From assembly GCA_015055615.1 (NCBI GenBank), contig SVHT01000008.1:1-64000 (forward strand): DNA of 64,000 nt. Direction: 5' to 3'. Of this stretch, positions 1 through 7,351 are shown piece after piece. The position numbers and the translations under genes are program-made. This DNA is from Clostridiales bacterium. GTDB lineage: Bacteria > Bacillota > Clostridia > Christensenellales > Borkfalkiaceae. Within the stretch, counting starts at the first letter, position 1. The number at the start of each line of letters is the position of its first letter. The notes under the pieces are model-generated. The model saw nothing but the letters and a program-made list of their open reading frames with translations. It had not been told where the DNA came from and searched no databases.

Positions 1-120
1 GACCATCTACGGCTTCGGACTACGTGGAAACAGTGCGAACGAGAGCATCGGAAAGCATCGTTTTTGGACTAAAAAGCATCAAAAAGTCAACAAAAGTAGT
101 CAAAAAACGATGGCGTATTT
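1..120. other. Sequence abutting a tRNA-Pro half; possible end of an integrated element
   Basis: No gene can be recognised here. All three forward frames are open over parts of the stretch, but none gives a familiar protein end. The frame beginning at base 1 closes with TAA at 70-72 and could be the C-terminal tail of a gene lying to the left. Because the DNA to the right is the 3' half of a tRNA (from base 121), this stretch may be the terminal part of a mobile element that recombined into the tRNA. That reading is an inference; no integrase is visible in the window. Confidence 0.3.
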
Positions 121-166
121 GTTCGGGTCGCTGAGGTCGTGGGTTCGATCCCCGTCGCCTCGACCA
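121..166 (+). tRNA. 3' half of tRNA-Pro(CGG), 5' half missing
   Basis: Reading back from an encoded CCA (164-166), the canonical tRNA parts fit. Discriminator A is at 163, the acceptor 3' strand at 156-162, the T arm at 139-155 with loop TTCGATC, a five-base variable loop at 134-138, the 3' strand of the anticodon stem at 129-133 and the anticodon loop at 122-128 with anticodon CGG (124-126). An A73 discriminator with a C1-G72 type acceptor end is typical of bacterial tRNA-Pro. The bases before 121 do not pair with the 3' anticodon-stem strand beyond position 31 and one wobble pair. No D arm or 5' acceptor strand lies upstream. The gene is therefore broken within the anticodon stem, a usual crossover site for tyrosine recombinases. 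It is probably not a functional tRNA. Confidence 0.6.
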
Positions 167-200
167 AATGAGTGTTTAAATTGTCGTTTAAACACTCATT
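167..200 (+). terminator. Perfect 14-bp hairpin after the tRNA remnant
   Basis: Bases 167-180 and 187-200 are exact inverted repeats around a six-base loop, directly after the tRNA CCA end. The position fits the intrinsic terminator of the original tRNA gene, although the T tract that follows is short (aaattt). Confidence 0.6.
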
Positions 201-327
201 AAATTTACTTCTAATCTCTTTTATGGTGCTGAATATAGAAAGTTTGAGCCTTGCAGATGTTCTCTCCTTGTCTTTCAGTATACTGGAATTCGTAATATCA
301 CTTTTAGGTTTTACAGGAGGAGTTAAT

Positions 328-429
328 ATGGCTATGTTTTTTATTGTGGTGGGAATCGGCTTTAATGGAGGGCAACCAAGCGATAAAGCTCAGCAAGTAT
401 ATAGGACGTATACCATTAAAAGAGTGTGA
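328..429 (+). CDS. Possible 33-residue hydrophobic peptide
   Basis: An ATG at 328 follows an ideal AGGAGG (315-320) at good spacing and opens a 33-codon frame ending in TGA at 427-429. The N-terminal half is hydrophobic (MAMFFIVVGIG) and the C-terminal half is polar and basic. It could be a small membrane peptide, or the leftover start of a longer gene cut when the downstream tRNA-like remnant was created, because the stop codon falls inside that remnant. I recognise no family. The ribosome binding site is the main support; the frame also stays open upstream to base 172, so a decayed gene is equally possible. Confidence 0.3.
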   Translation: MAMFFIVVGIGFNGGQPSDKAQQVYRTYTIKRV

Positions 430-467
430 AGATTAGCCGAGCGGGTTCGACCCCCGCACCTTCACCA
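426..467 (+). pseudogene. tRNA-like remnant lacking the anticodon arm
   Basis: Bases 441-457 form a perfect T arm (5-bp stem, loop TTCGACC). GTGAAG at 426-431 pairs with CTTCAC at 460-465, like an acceptor stem, and CCA follows at 465-467. The sequence AGCCGAGC between them resembles the start of a D arm, but there is no room for an anticodon arm. I read it as a tRNA gene with its middle deleted, or a second attachment-site scar. The amino-acid identity cannot be told. Confidence 0.35.
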
Positions 468-469
468 TT

Positions 470-505
470 AAGGACTTTGAGAAATTTTTCAAAGTCCTTT
501 TCTTT
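470..505 (+). terminator. Hairpin with T-rich tail after the tRNA-like remnant
   Basis: An 11-bp inverted repeat (470-480 with 489-499) is followed by TTCTTTGTTT on the plus strand. It is a standard intrinsic terminator directly behind the tRNA-like remnant and supports a former RNA gene there. Confidence 0.65.
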
Positions 506-560
506 GTTTACTGCGTAGCAAAATTTGAAGGGGTGACGATTGATTTCGTCACCCCTTCTT
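502..560. repeat. Copy 1 of a roughly 57-bp palindromic intergenic repeat
   Basis: This stretch is nearly the same as 3110-3168. It begins CTTTGTTTACTGCGTAG and ends in a hairpin built on GGGGTGACG...CGTCACCCC (531-555). Both copies sit just past the 3' ends of minus-strand operons, so the hairpin probably also ends transcription of the MmcQ operon. Confidence 0.65.
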
Positions 561-564
561 CACG

Positions 565-942
565 TCATTTATTTTGTACACGCTTTTTCTTTTGCTCTGT
601 AAGCTCAAAACTAACGCTCACAAGGAAACGCACAACGTCTTCGGGCGCATCAGGCAATAAAACCGAAACCCAATGCAGCTTGTTCATATGATACGCAGGA
701 TACACTCCGTCCTCTACGCCAAAGGAACAGGACAATTCCATCGGCACTTTCACATTGACCACGTCTATCACTTCATCGCTGTCAACGCCAAACTTTCTCC
801 GCGATAATTTCATCAATAAAGCATACCACTTGCGATTGTCCTTATGCCGAAGCACCGCCGTTTCAAAATCATCGCTAAACGGACAGTCGGGTGTCGTACC
901 GTACGTATTCAAACAATGTTCAAGAAATTCTCGTTTTGTCAT
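565..942 (-). CDS. MmcQ/YjbR family protein
   Basis: This 125-residue protein matches the small MmcQ/YjbR (DUF419) fold. An N-terminal 'TPDCPFSDDFETAV' stretch is followed by a middle 'VPMELSCSFG' and a C-terminal 'HMNKLHWVSVLL' segment, the order seen in this family. The family is often described as double-wing DNA-binding, but the role of most members is unproven. It is the last gene of a three-gene minus-strand run with the VOC protein (31 bp upstream) and the CoA-disulfide reductase. A GGGGAA ribosome binding site precedes the start. Length is typical (about 120 residues). Family call is firm, function is not. Confidence 0.85.
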   Translation of the reverse strand: MTKREFLEHCLNTYGTTPDCPFSDDFETAVLRHKDNRKWYALLMKLSRRKFGVDSDEVIDVVNVKVPMELSCSFGVEDGVYPAYHMNKLHWVSVLLPDAPEDVVRFLVSVSFELTEQKKKRVQNK

Positions 943-973
943 TACATATTCCCCGCAAATTGGAATTTGCTGA

Positions 974-1336
974 TTACATCGGTGTTCCTACTTCAATTAA
1001 GTTACCGTCTAAATCGTAAAATCGAATTACTTGTTGCCCCCAACTATGTGTCATAAGACGATTTACATATTCAATCGAGGGATATAATCTTTCTAATTTT
1101 TCTATAAAAGACTCGATATCCTGCTCCTCAAAATACAATTCGCAAGAGTTGCTTTTTGGGATAATATCTCTATCTAAAAACGATTTCCATATTTTCTCGT
1201 CTTGCAGAACAAGACCTTCCGTTAAAATCATATTGCCGTCATTGTCAAGCACCAAATCTATACCAAACAAGTCGTGATAGAATTTTCTCGATTTTTCTAT
1301 GTCTTTAACAACAATCAGAACGCTCTTCAATTTCAT
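974..1336 (-). CDS. VOC (glyoxalase/bleomycin-resistance fold) protein
   Basis: At 120 residues this is a single-domain vicinal-oxygen-chelate protein. It opens 'KSVLIVVKDIEKSRKFYHDLFGIDLVLD', the classic beta-alpha start of the fold, here quoted only to show the FYHDLFG motif. It closes with 'GQQVIRFYDLDGNLIEVG', where the Glu near the end is the usual metal ligand. Members include glyoxalase-like enzymes, isomerases and antibiotic-binding proteins; nothing in the sequence picks one. It lies 20 bp after the CoA-disulfide reductase and before MmcQ/YjbR, so a role in thiol or small-molecule stress is possible but only inferred. Confidence 0.85.
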   Translation of the reverse strand: MKLKSVLIVVKDIEKSRKFYHDLFGIDLVLDNDGNMILTEGLVLQDEKIWKSFLDRDIIPKSNSCELYFEEQDIESFIEKLERLYPSIEYVNRLMTHSWGQQVIRFYDLDGNLIEVGTPM

Positions 1337-1356
1337 ATCGTTTCTCCGTCAAATTC

Positions 1357-3045
1357 TTACTTCTCCATACCGCACGAATAGCATTGTTTGGATAACATTT
1401 CTTCGTTGTTGATACTGCCGTACAATCTAAATCCGCCTGCAAAGTTGTACGCGTCAAAACCATTTTGCATTAAAATTCGCGTTGCCAAGTAACTGCGAAG
1501 TCCACTTTGGCACATTACGTAGATTTTCTTGGTTTTATCAAGCTCGTCCAAACGCTCTCTTAAATCGTCCAACGGAATATTGATAAATCCGTCCGCGTGT
1601 CCGCGCATATATTCAAACGCCGTGCGCGTATCCAGCAAAACTACGTCATTCCTTTCTCTCAAAGCAGGAATATCTTCAAAATAAAACTGCTTTACGACGC
1701 CGTTTTTGATATTGTCCGCAACAAAACCTGCCATATTTACGGGGTCTTTCGCGGAAGAATACGGCGGAGCGTATGCAAGGTCTAAATCTTTTAGTTCATC
1801 GGCTTTCATACCTGCCCGAATTGCCGTTGCAATCACGTCAATACGCTTATCAACTCCGTCATAGCCGACGATTTGCGCGCCCAAAATCTTATAGGTTCCT
1901 TTTTCAAAAAGAAGCTTCACCGTCATTGCCGTTGCATTCGGATAGTATCCTGCGTGCGAATTTTGCGTTAAAATCACCTTTTCGTATTCGATGCCGTTTG
2001 CTTTGGCTTGCTGTTCGTTAATTCCAGTCGTCGCCACCGTCATATCGAACAATTTAATCACGGACGAGCCTTGCGAGCCTTTATATTCGCTATTCAATCC
2101 ACAAATATTATCTGCCACGATACGCCCTTGCTTGTTGGCTGGCCCTGCAAGTGAAATCACCGAATCTTGCTCGGTTACAAAATGCTTGACCTGTACCGCA
2201 TCCCCCACCGCATAAATATTAGGAACGGAAGTTTCCATTTTTGCGTTTACCTTGATTGCGCCTTTCACGCCAAGCTCTAAACCTGCTTTTTTCGCAAGCG
2301 TGTTTTCGGGCGTAACACCTACGGAAACCACTACCATGTCCGCGTTGAGTTTATTTCCGCCCGCAAGTTCCAGCGATATTTTCTCGCCGTTTGCCGTCAA
2401 TTTTTCCGTATTGGCGTTGAGCAAGATTTGTACGCCGTGATAGCGGAAATTGGCGTGAATAAAGGACGCCATATCGCAATCAACCGTCGGTAAAAGATGA
2501 TTACCACGTTGAATTATCGTCGTTTTAACGCCAAGTTCTGCAAGGTTTTCCGCCGTTTCCAAACCGATAAACCCACCGCCGATAATAACGGCTGTTTTGG
2601 GCTGTTTTTGCTCTACAAACGCGCGGATTTTGAGCGTATCTTCTACGGTGCGGAGCGTGAATACTCTTTCGTTTTCGGCGTAAAAATCGGGTAAAATCGG
2701 CTTTGCGCCAGGCGATAAAATCAGCTTATCGTAGCTTTCCGTAAAGCTCGTTCCCGTCTTCAAATCGGTGACGGAAACGGTCTTGTTTTGCACGTCGATA
2801 TCCGTTACTTCGTGATGCACTTTTGCAATGATTTTGAAACGGCGGTAAAAGCTTTCGGGCGTTTGCAAGGTCAAATCTGCCTTGTCCGCGATAACACCGC
2901 CGATATAATACGGCAAACCGCAGTTTGCATACGAAATAAAACCCGAACGCTCGAAAATAATAATTTCAGCGTGTTCGTCTAATCTTCTTATTCTTGCCGC
3001 CGCAGTTGCACCGCCTGCAACTCCGCCAACGATTACGATTTTCAT
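1357..3045 (-). CDS. CoA-disulfide reductase with C-terminal rhodanese domain
   Basis: This 562-residue flavoprotein starts with the FAD-binding motif VIVGGVAGGATAAAR. Cys42 in 'YANCGLPYYIGG' is the single redox cysteine of the CoA-disulfide reductase/NADH-oxidase group. A second dinucleotide motif (IIGGGFIGLETAE) around residue 155 binds NAD(P)H. The last 100 residues form a rhodanese domain with active cysteine in 'YVMCQSGLRS', and the chain ends in an extra Cys pair (CYSCG). The family reduces CoA disulfides or persulfides and supports redox or sulfur balance in the cytosol. The frame is open to 3162, but the ATG at 3045 has an AGGGGG site and lies just downstream of a sigma-A promoter (3068-3096), so the longer start is unlikely. 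It is the first gene of the operon. Confidence 0.9.
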   Translation of the reverse strand: MKIVIVGGVAGGATAAARIRRLDEHAEIIIFERSGFISYANCGLPYYIGGVIADKADLTLQTPESFYRRFKIIAKVHHEVTDIDVQNKTVSVTDLKTGTSFTESYDKLILSPGAKPILPDFYAENERVFTLRTVEDTLKIRAFVEQKQPKTAVIIGGGFIGLETAENLAELGVKTTIIQRGNHLLPTVDCDMASFIHANFRYHGVQILLNANTEKLTANGEKISLELAGGNKLNADMVVVSVGVTPENTLAKKAGLELGVKGAIKVNAKMETSVPNIYAVGDAVQVKHFVTEQDSVISLAGPANKQGRIVADNICGLNSEYKGSQGSSVIKLFDMTVATTGINEQQAKANGIEYEKVILTQNSHAGYYPNATAMTVKLLFEKGTYKILGAQIVGYDGVDKRIDVIATAIRAGMKADELKDLDLAYAPPYSSAKDPVNMAGFVADNIKNGVVKQFYFEDIPALRERNDVVLLDTRTAFEYMRGHADGFINIPLDDLRERLDELDKTKKIYVMCQSGLRSYLATRILMQNGFDAYNFAGGFRLYGSINNEEMLSKQCYSCGMEK

Positions 3046-3067
3046 ATAAAAATCCCCCTTTTCAAAT

Positions 3068-3096
3068 ATTATAGCATATCTCTTTACAGATTTCAA
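3068..3096 (-). promoter_or_regulatory. Sigma-A promoter of the CoA-disulfide reductase operon
   Basis: On the minus strand TTGAAA (3091-3096) and TATAAT (3068-3073) are separated by exactly 17 bases. They lie about 23 bases before the chosen start codon, which fixes that start. Confidence 0.75.
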
Positions 3097-3109
3097 TCGT
3101 TTTTCTTTT

Positions 3110-3170
3110 CTTTGTTTCCTGCGTAGTAAATTTTGAGGGGTGACGGTTGATTTTTCCGTCACCCCCTTTT
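3110..3170 (-). repeat. Copy 2 of the palindromic repeat; terminator of the chromate-transporter pair
   Basis: This copy is near-identical to 502-560. Its hairpin, GGGGTGACGG...CCGTCACCCC (about 3135-3165), lies just after the stop of the downstream chromate-transporter gene and is T-rich on both sides. It probably serves as terminator while being a member of a dispersed repeat. Confidence 0.65.
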
Positions 3171-3194
3171 CAATGCTATTCTAAAATTAAATAA

Positions 3195-3767
3195 CTATAT
3201 TCCGTACATCAACACACCCAAAATGCCCGAAATTATGATAAGCAAAATGGGTGAAAACGCTTTCTTTTTCCACTTGAAATAAGCAAGCGCCACCGCCAGC
3301 AATACTCCGAATATCACCAAGCCTTTCCAATCAAAGCTCACCGTACTTTTCACAGCCCTGATATTCAAAATCACGCTCAAAAACATCGTAAGCGCCGTTG
3401 CTAAAATCATTCCGACAATCGCAGGTTTAATTCCGCCAAGCACCGCCTTTACACCTGCATATTTCAGCAATTTCGTGAGCAAGGTTGCCACCAACAAAAT
3501 GATAATAAACGACGGCAATACCACGCCGAGCGTAGCGAGCATTGCTCCCCAAAATCCGCCCTGCGACGAACCTACGAAAGTTGCCATATTCACGGCAATC
3601 GGACCAGGCGTGGATTCTGCTACGGCAATAAAGTTCAAGAGTTCCTCTTCCGTCAGCCAACCGTATCCCAAACAGTCTTCACGGATAAGCGAAATCATAC
3701 CGTAACCACCGCCAAAGGACACCGCTCCGATTTTTAAGAAGGTCAAAAACAACTTCAAATAAATCAT
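3195..3767 (-). CDS. ChrA-family chromate transporter subunit
   Basis: This 190-residue membrane protein is a 'short-chain' member of the CHR (chromate ion transporter) superfamily. It carries the family marks 'GAVSFGGGYGMI' near residue 15 and 'AESTPGPIAVN' near residue 50, followed by four to five hydrophobic helices. Short-chain CHR proteins work as pairs of two homologous halves, and its partner overlaps it by four bases (ATGA), a sign of translational coupling. Known members export chromate in exchange for sulfate; many clostridial pairs have untested substrates. A terminator hairpin follows. Confidence 0.88.
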   Translation of the reverse strand: MIYLKLFLTFLKIGAVSFGGGYGMISLIREDCLGYGWLTEEELLNFIAVAESTPGPIAVNMATFVGSSQGGFWGAMLATLGVVLPSFIIILLVATLLTKLLKYAGVKAVLGGIKPAIVGMILATALTMFLSVILNIRAVKSTVSFDWKGLVIFGVLLAVALAYFKWKKKAFSPILLIIISGILGVLMYGI

Positions 3768-4387
3768 TGTTCACCCTCCTTTTGTTCGGGTGATTTTTTT
3801 GACTTGAAATACCCGATTAAGTAAATCAAAAGCCCGACAAGACCGCTGATTAAGATGTAAAAAATAGAAGAAAAGCTGACGGCGAACACGCCAAACGCTA
3901 CCATACAAAGAAAAGTAGCCGACATAACGATGAGATTGAACGGTTTTTTCTTCATTTTCTTCAGCATTTTTACGCCCGCGGAAAGAATGAGAAACACAAC
4001 GCAAACTTGAATCCCCTTAAATGCCGACGCAACCCAGCCAATCGACAAAAATTGATTGAAAAACAACGAAATTAAAAAGATAATGGTAAACGACGGAATG
4101 CACATCCCAAGCGTTGCCAAAACCGCCCCTAAAATCTTTTCTTTTTTATAGCCGATATAGGTGGAGCAGTTGATAGCAATCGGACCTGGCGTAGATTCCG
4201 CAATTGCAACCAAATCCATGAACTCGTCTTCCTCAATCCACTTCTTTTTGGATACGAACTCGTTTTCCAAAAGGTGAATCATGGCATATCCGCCACCGAA
4301 GGTGAACAGACCTACTTTCAGCATATTGATAAATAACAGCCACAGCGATTTTAATCGTCCCGTAGCGTTTCGTTTTTCATCCTTCAT
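3764..4387 (-). CDS. ChrA-family chromate transporter subunit (partner)
   Basis: This is the first gene of the CHR pair, 207 residues from the ATG at 4387, which follows a GGGGGCAGG site. A TTG start nine codons earlier is possible but has no good site. The marks 'VGLFTFGGGYAMI' and 'AESTPGPIAIN' match the second subunit position for position, showing the two arose by duplication. The C-terminal tail is charged (KSKKSPEQKEGEQ) and absent from the partner. Both halves are expected to form one antiparallel permease in the cytoplasmic membrane. Confidence 0.87.
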   Translation of the reverse strand: MKDEKRNATGRLKSLWLLFINMLKVGLFTFGGGYAMIHLLENEFVSKKKWIEEDEFMDLVAIAESTPGPIAINCSTYIGYKKEKILGAVLATLGMCIPSFTIIFLISLFFNQFLSIGWVASAFKGIQVCVVFLILSAGVKMLKKMKKKPFNLIVMSATFLCMVAFGVFAVSFSSIFYILISGLVGLLIYLIGYFKSKKSPEQKEGEQ

Positions 4388-4567
4388 CGCATACCTGCCC
4401 CCACAATTAAGCAATTCTTACGTCAATTTTTATTTAAACCGAATTGCCTTGTCATTAACACTTCTTTCCAATGTGTTTCTCTTGAAATTATGTATTCATT
4501 GCCCAAATACCGCGTCGCCCCAAAAGCCATAAAAACTTTTGAGGCTCTATTTTTATTGCAAAAAAAA

Positions 4568-5692
4568 CTATACGCTACCGCGTTTTGAGCGGAATTTCTC
4601 ATCGGCGCAAGCCTTACCAAAATACATCAGCTCCCATACGGCGGGATCGCTCACGCTTTCAACAACTTCGCCTTCCACCATTTTTTCAATCGTTGCCGTC
4701 CCCTCAAACCGCAAATATCCGCCGTCAAAACCGACCAGCTTGGCAAGCGTCCCCAGCGGTTTTGGAAGAACGTCCACAAAACAAGTTTTGTTGATATCTC
4801 CGTGCCGTTCGTAAGTGATTCGGTATAACTCGCCGTCCGTCGTGGTATATTCGTAAACGACCTTGTTATACACGGGTTTGCCCGTATACTCGTCGATATA
4901 TCTGCCCTCGGGTTTAAATTGCAACGTATGGTTAGCGTTATCTCCGATAATTTCGTTGCCTTTGGCAATCATAAACACGTCGTGGTCCTTATAACCGTAC
5001 TTTTTGCCTGCGGTAATCCACGAGGAAATGACCTTGTAATCGCCAATTTTCGCCCTGCCCCAATACCAATGGTGCATAAGCTTTAACATGGAAATATTCC
5101 CCCAATTATGGTCGTGATAACCAGAGCCTTCCAGATGTAGCGTTTTGCCCCCGTCGTAGGTTACGTCCGCAACGGCTTTCCCTTCGGGAATAGCAGGGAG
5201 CCACGCAAAATAATATTCTTCCTTGTCGCCAAAGAATATACTCCCCGTTTGCGAACGCCATGCGGGAATCGTACCGTCGAGGGTAAGGGTTGCGCTCATC
5301 GTCTTGCCCTTGAAAACCACGTCGTAGTGTTTGAGATCCCCTTTGCACCAACAATCGCCAACTTTAACGTCGCACTGCTCTTTCGCGTAATGGCTTTCCT
5401 CCACGCTTGCATACACCTCTTCCGAGAACTTCGTACCGTCGGGCAACGTCAATTCCATAGTGGACATCGGCTTTATCCCACCGCCAGCGCTGATCGGGTT
5501 TTTACAATACAAGAAGATAACGAGTATCGTCCCGTCGGGATAGTGGGAATCGTAATACCACCACTCGTACGTGCCCTTAGAACCGTCCACACGCGCGCCG
5601 TCTTCCCAGACCTCAACGTCGCCGCGTTTCAGCCCCATTTTTTCATAATGCAAATCATCGTCGGGATGAATAGATTTTTTGATTTTGCTCAT
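4568..5692 (-). CDS. CrtC/AttH lipocalin-like protein
   Basis: This 374-residue soluble protein has no signal peptide. Near the N-terminus it carries 'YEWWYYDSHYPDGT', the hallmark EWWY motif of the CrtC/AttH lipocalin-like superfamily, and later 'GSGYHDHNWG', typical of the second barrel. Members include hydroxyneurosporene synthase and uncharacterised proteins thought to bind or hydrate hydrophobic molecules such as polyisoprenoids. It is the last gene of a minus-strand run, 56 bases after a permease fused to a polyprenol-kinase-like domain, so a prenyl-lipid link is tempting but only inferred. ATG 5692 has a GAGG site; the GTG at 5707 overlaps that site and is rejected. Confidence 0.75.
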   Translation of the reverse strand: MSKIKKSIHPDDDLHYEKMGLKRGDVEVWEDGARVDGSKGTYEWWYYDSHYPDGTILVIFLYCKNPISAGGGIKPMSTMELTLPDGTKFSEEVYASVEESHYAKEQCDVKVGDCWCKGDLKHYDVVFKGKTMSATLTLDGTIPAWRSQTGSIFFGDKEEYYFAWLPAIPEGKAVADVTYDGGKTLHLEGSGYHDHNWGNISMLKLMHHWYWGRAKIGDYKVISSWITAGKKYGYKDHDVFMIAKGNEIIGDNANHTLQFKPEGRYIDEYTGKPVYNKVVYEYTTTDGELYRITYERHGDINKTCFVDVLPKPLGTLAKLVGFDGGYLRFEGTATIEKMVEGEVVESVSDPAVWELMYFGKACADEKFRSKRGSV

Positions 5693-5748
5693 ATATTTTG
5701 TCCTCACAAAGCTTTATGTGTTGAACGCTTTTTCTATTGTTCTTTCCT

Positions 5749-7272
5749 TTAAAACCAAATCATTGCCAAACTCAACAACAGCGCGGAAACTGCGGGCACC
5801 GTTACGGTATCCCAGCCCCCTTTCGTAAACAATTCCGTCAGCGAGGCAAACGGTGCGATTCCCAACGAAAACGCAACGCAAATATACCAAGGCATCGGCG
5901 ACATAAAGAGCAATACGGGCAATAGACACACAAACGAAGTGATTGCCATACCCACGCTACCTTCCACCGACTTTGTGCCCTCGATAAGCTTTCCTTGCAG
6001 TTTATGCTTGCCAAGATTTCTTCCCACGATTGCCGCCGCTGCGTCCCCAGGGCCCCAAGCCATAATTGCCCCAACGGCAATATACAGATGCTCAGCCCCA
6101 AAAATCCCCCAAAATACCGCAATTAGAGCGGTTATCAGCCCAAACAAGCCGATAAAGCTGAATATGACCTCGTGTTTTCCTTTCTCAACAAAGAGCCTCT
6201 TATAGAACGCGAATTTCTCAAAAAGCTGCAATACCACGAGAACGGCAAGCAGGAAAAAGCCTTCGACCGCCACCGCAATCCACCAAATATCCGTCAAGAA
6301 AACGAGGGGCAAAATGGAGGAAAACGCTACCAAATGGAGGAGTTTTCTAAATATATAATCGGGCACTTTCGTCGTACAGCGGATAAGCAACGCTATCAAT
6401 GCGCACACGACGATATACGCCACGTACAGTCCCAAGACACGCAAATATTCAAGAAGATAACCCACGTTGATTGCATCTAAATGGTTGATGACGAGCATCG
6501 AAAGACCGAGGACAAACAGAATTGCCCCCGTCACGTACCCAACCGTCTTTCCTTTGACTTTATTGGCAAACTTTGCGCTGACAAGCGAAAAAACGGTGGC
6601 TGTGACAACCGCAATTAAGAGAAAATCCCAGCACTCTAAAATGATTGTCGGCTCAATCAAGATATGGCTTACCGAGGCAATCAAAGCGGTAAAGGTCATG
6701 ATAAACGTGGACGTACCCACCGCCGTCTTGCGCTCGTAACCCAGCATCGCCGTAAACACAATCAGCATCATCATACCGCCGCCCGTACCGAAGAACCCCG
6801 TACCAAAACCAATCGTAAGCCCAAAAAAGAGGGACACGGCGATTTCCTTGACGGATAATTTTGCAGCTCCGTCCTTTTCGGGGCGGGGTTTAGAGTCCGG
6901 TTTCACAAGGAAACGGATACCAATGGCAACACACAAAACGAGCGAGAACGTACCAAGTACGGTCTGGTGAGTAAAGTACGCGGCAATCGAGCCTACCGTA
7001 CACATCCCGATAATGCAAACCGCTATCAACCACCCGTGTTTTAAATCGATTTTCTTATTTTTTGCGTATACCCCCGTCGTCACCGCCGAGCCGAGTATAT
7101 CGCTGGCAAGCGCAATCGCCGTCGCCATATACGCGCCGTGCTCCCCGCCGAACGTCGGGCACAAAACAATCATAAGCGGAACCATTGCCGTGGCCGCGCT
7201 GAGCCCGACAAGTCCTGTTCCTATGCCTGCGAGCACCGCCGCAAGCGCAACGACTACGTATTCGTATCCCAT
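5749..7272 (-). CDS. TauE/SafE permease fused to a polyprenol-kinase/CDP-transferase-like domain
   Basis: This 507-residue, very hydrophobic protein has two unrelated halves. Residues 1 to about 260 form a TSUP (TauE/SafE) permease with the repeats 'GTGLVGLSAATAMVPL' and 'GFGTGFFGTGGGMMML'. From about residue 275 come further helices typical of the Sec59/VTE5 (dolichol or phytol kinase) and CTP-transferase group: 'RKLLHL', then 'WGPGDAAAAIVGRNLGKHKL' and 'KSVEGSVGMAITSF'. TSUP proteins move small anions such as sulfite or sulfonates; VTE5-like enzymes phosphorylate prenyl alcohols. A start at 7272 has a GGGAG site and removes a charged 15-residue extension. Codon use is continuous over the junction, so I see no assembly break. 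The fused product's function is unknown. Confidence 0.8.
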   Translation of the reverse strand: MGYEYVVVALAAVLAGIGTGLVGLSAATAMVPLMIVLCPTFGGEHGAYMATAIALASDILGSAVTTGVYAKNKKIDLKHGWLIAVCIIGMCTVGSIAAYFTHQTVLGTFSLVLCVAIGIRFLVKPDSKPRPEKDGAAKLSVKEIAVSLFFGLTIGFGTGFFGTGGGMMMLIVFTAMLGYERKTAVGTSTFIMTFTALIASVSHILIEPTIILECWDFLLIAVVTATVFSLVSAKFANKVKGKTVGYVTGAILFVLGLSMLVINHLDAINVGYLLEYLRVLGLYVAYIVVCALIALLIRCTTKVPDYIFRKLLHLVAFSSILPLVFLTDIWWIAVAVEGFFLLAVLVVLQLFEKFAFYKRLFVEKGKHEVIFSFIGLFGLITALIAVFWGIFGAEHLYIAVGAIMAWGPGDAAAAIVGRNLGKHKLQGKLIEGTKSVEGSVGMAITSFVCLLPVLLFMSPMPWYICVAFSLGIAPFASLTELFTKGGWDTVTVPAVSALLLSLAMIWF

Positions 7273-7351
7273 ACTCTTCTCCCAATTTCTGCGTTTGTAA
7301 AAACGCCGTTCTTTCAAAAAATCTTAGGCGTATATCCCCCTAAATTCGCCT

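Noticed and set aside
1-166. 3' end of tmRNA (ssrA)
   Set aside because: The T arm and CCA would fit, but the anticodon loop with CGG, the five-base variable loop and the C-G acceptor end fit tRNA-Pro better, and no tag reading frame is seen.
3046-3162. 39-residue N-terminal extension of the CoA-disulfide reductase
   Set aside because: The promoter lies inside it and the ribosome site fits the ATG at 3045.
4423-4620. 65-codon frame between the CHR pair and the lipocalin-like gene
   Set aside because: It overlaps the lipocalin-like gene's 3' end out of frame, with no ribosome site or family match.
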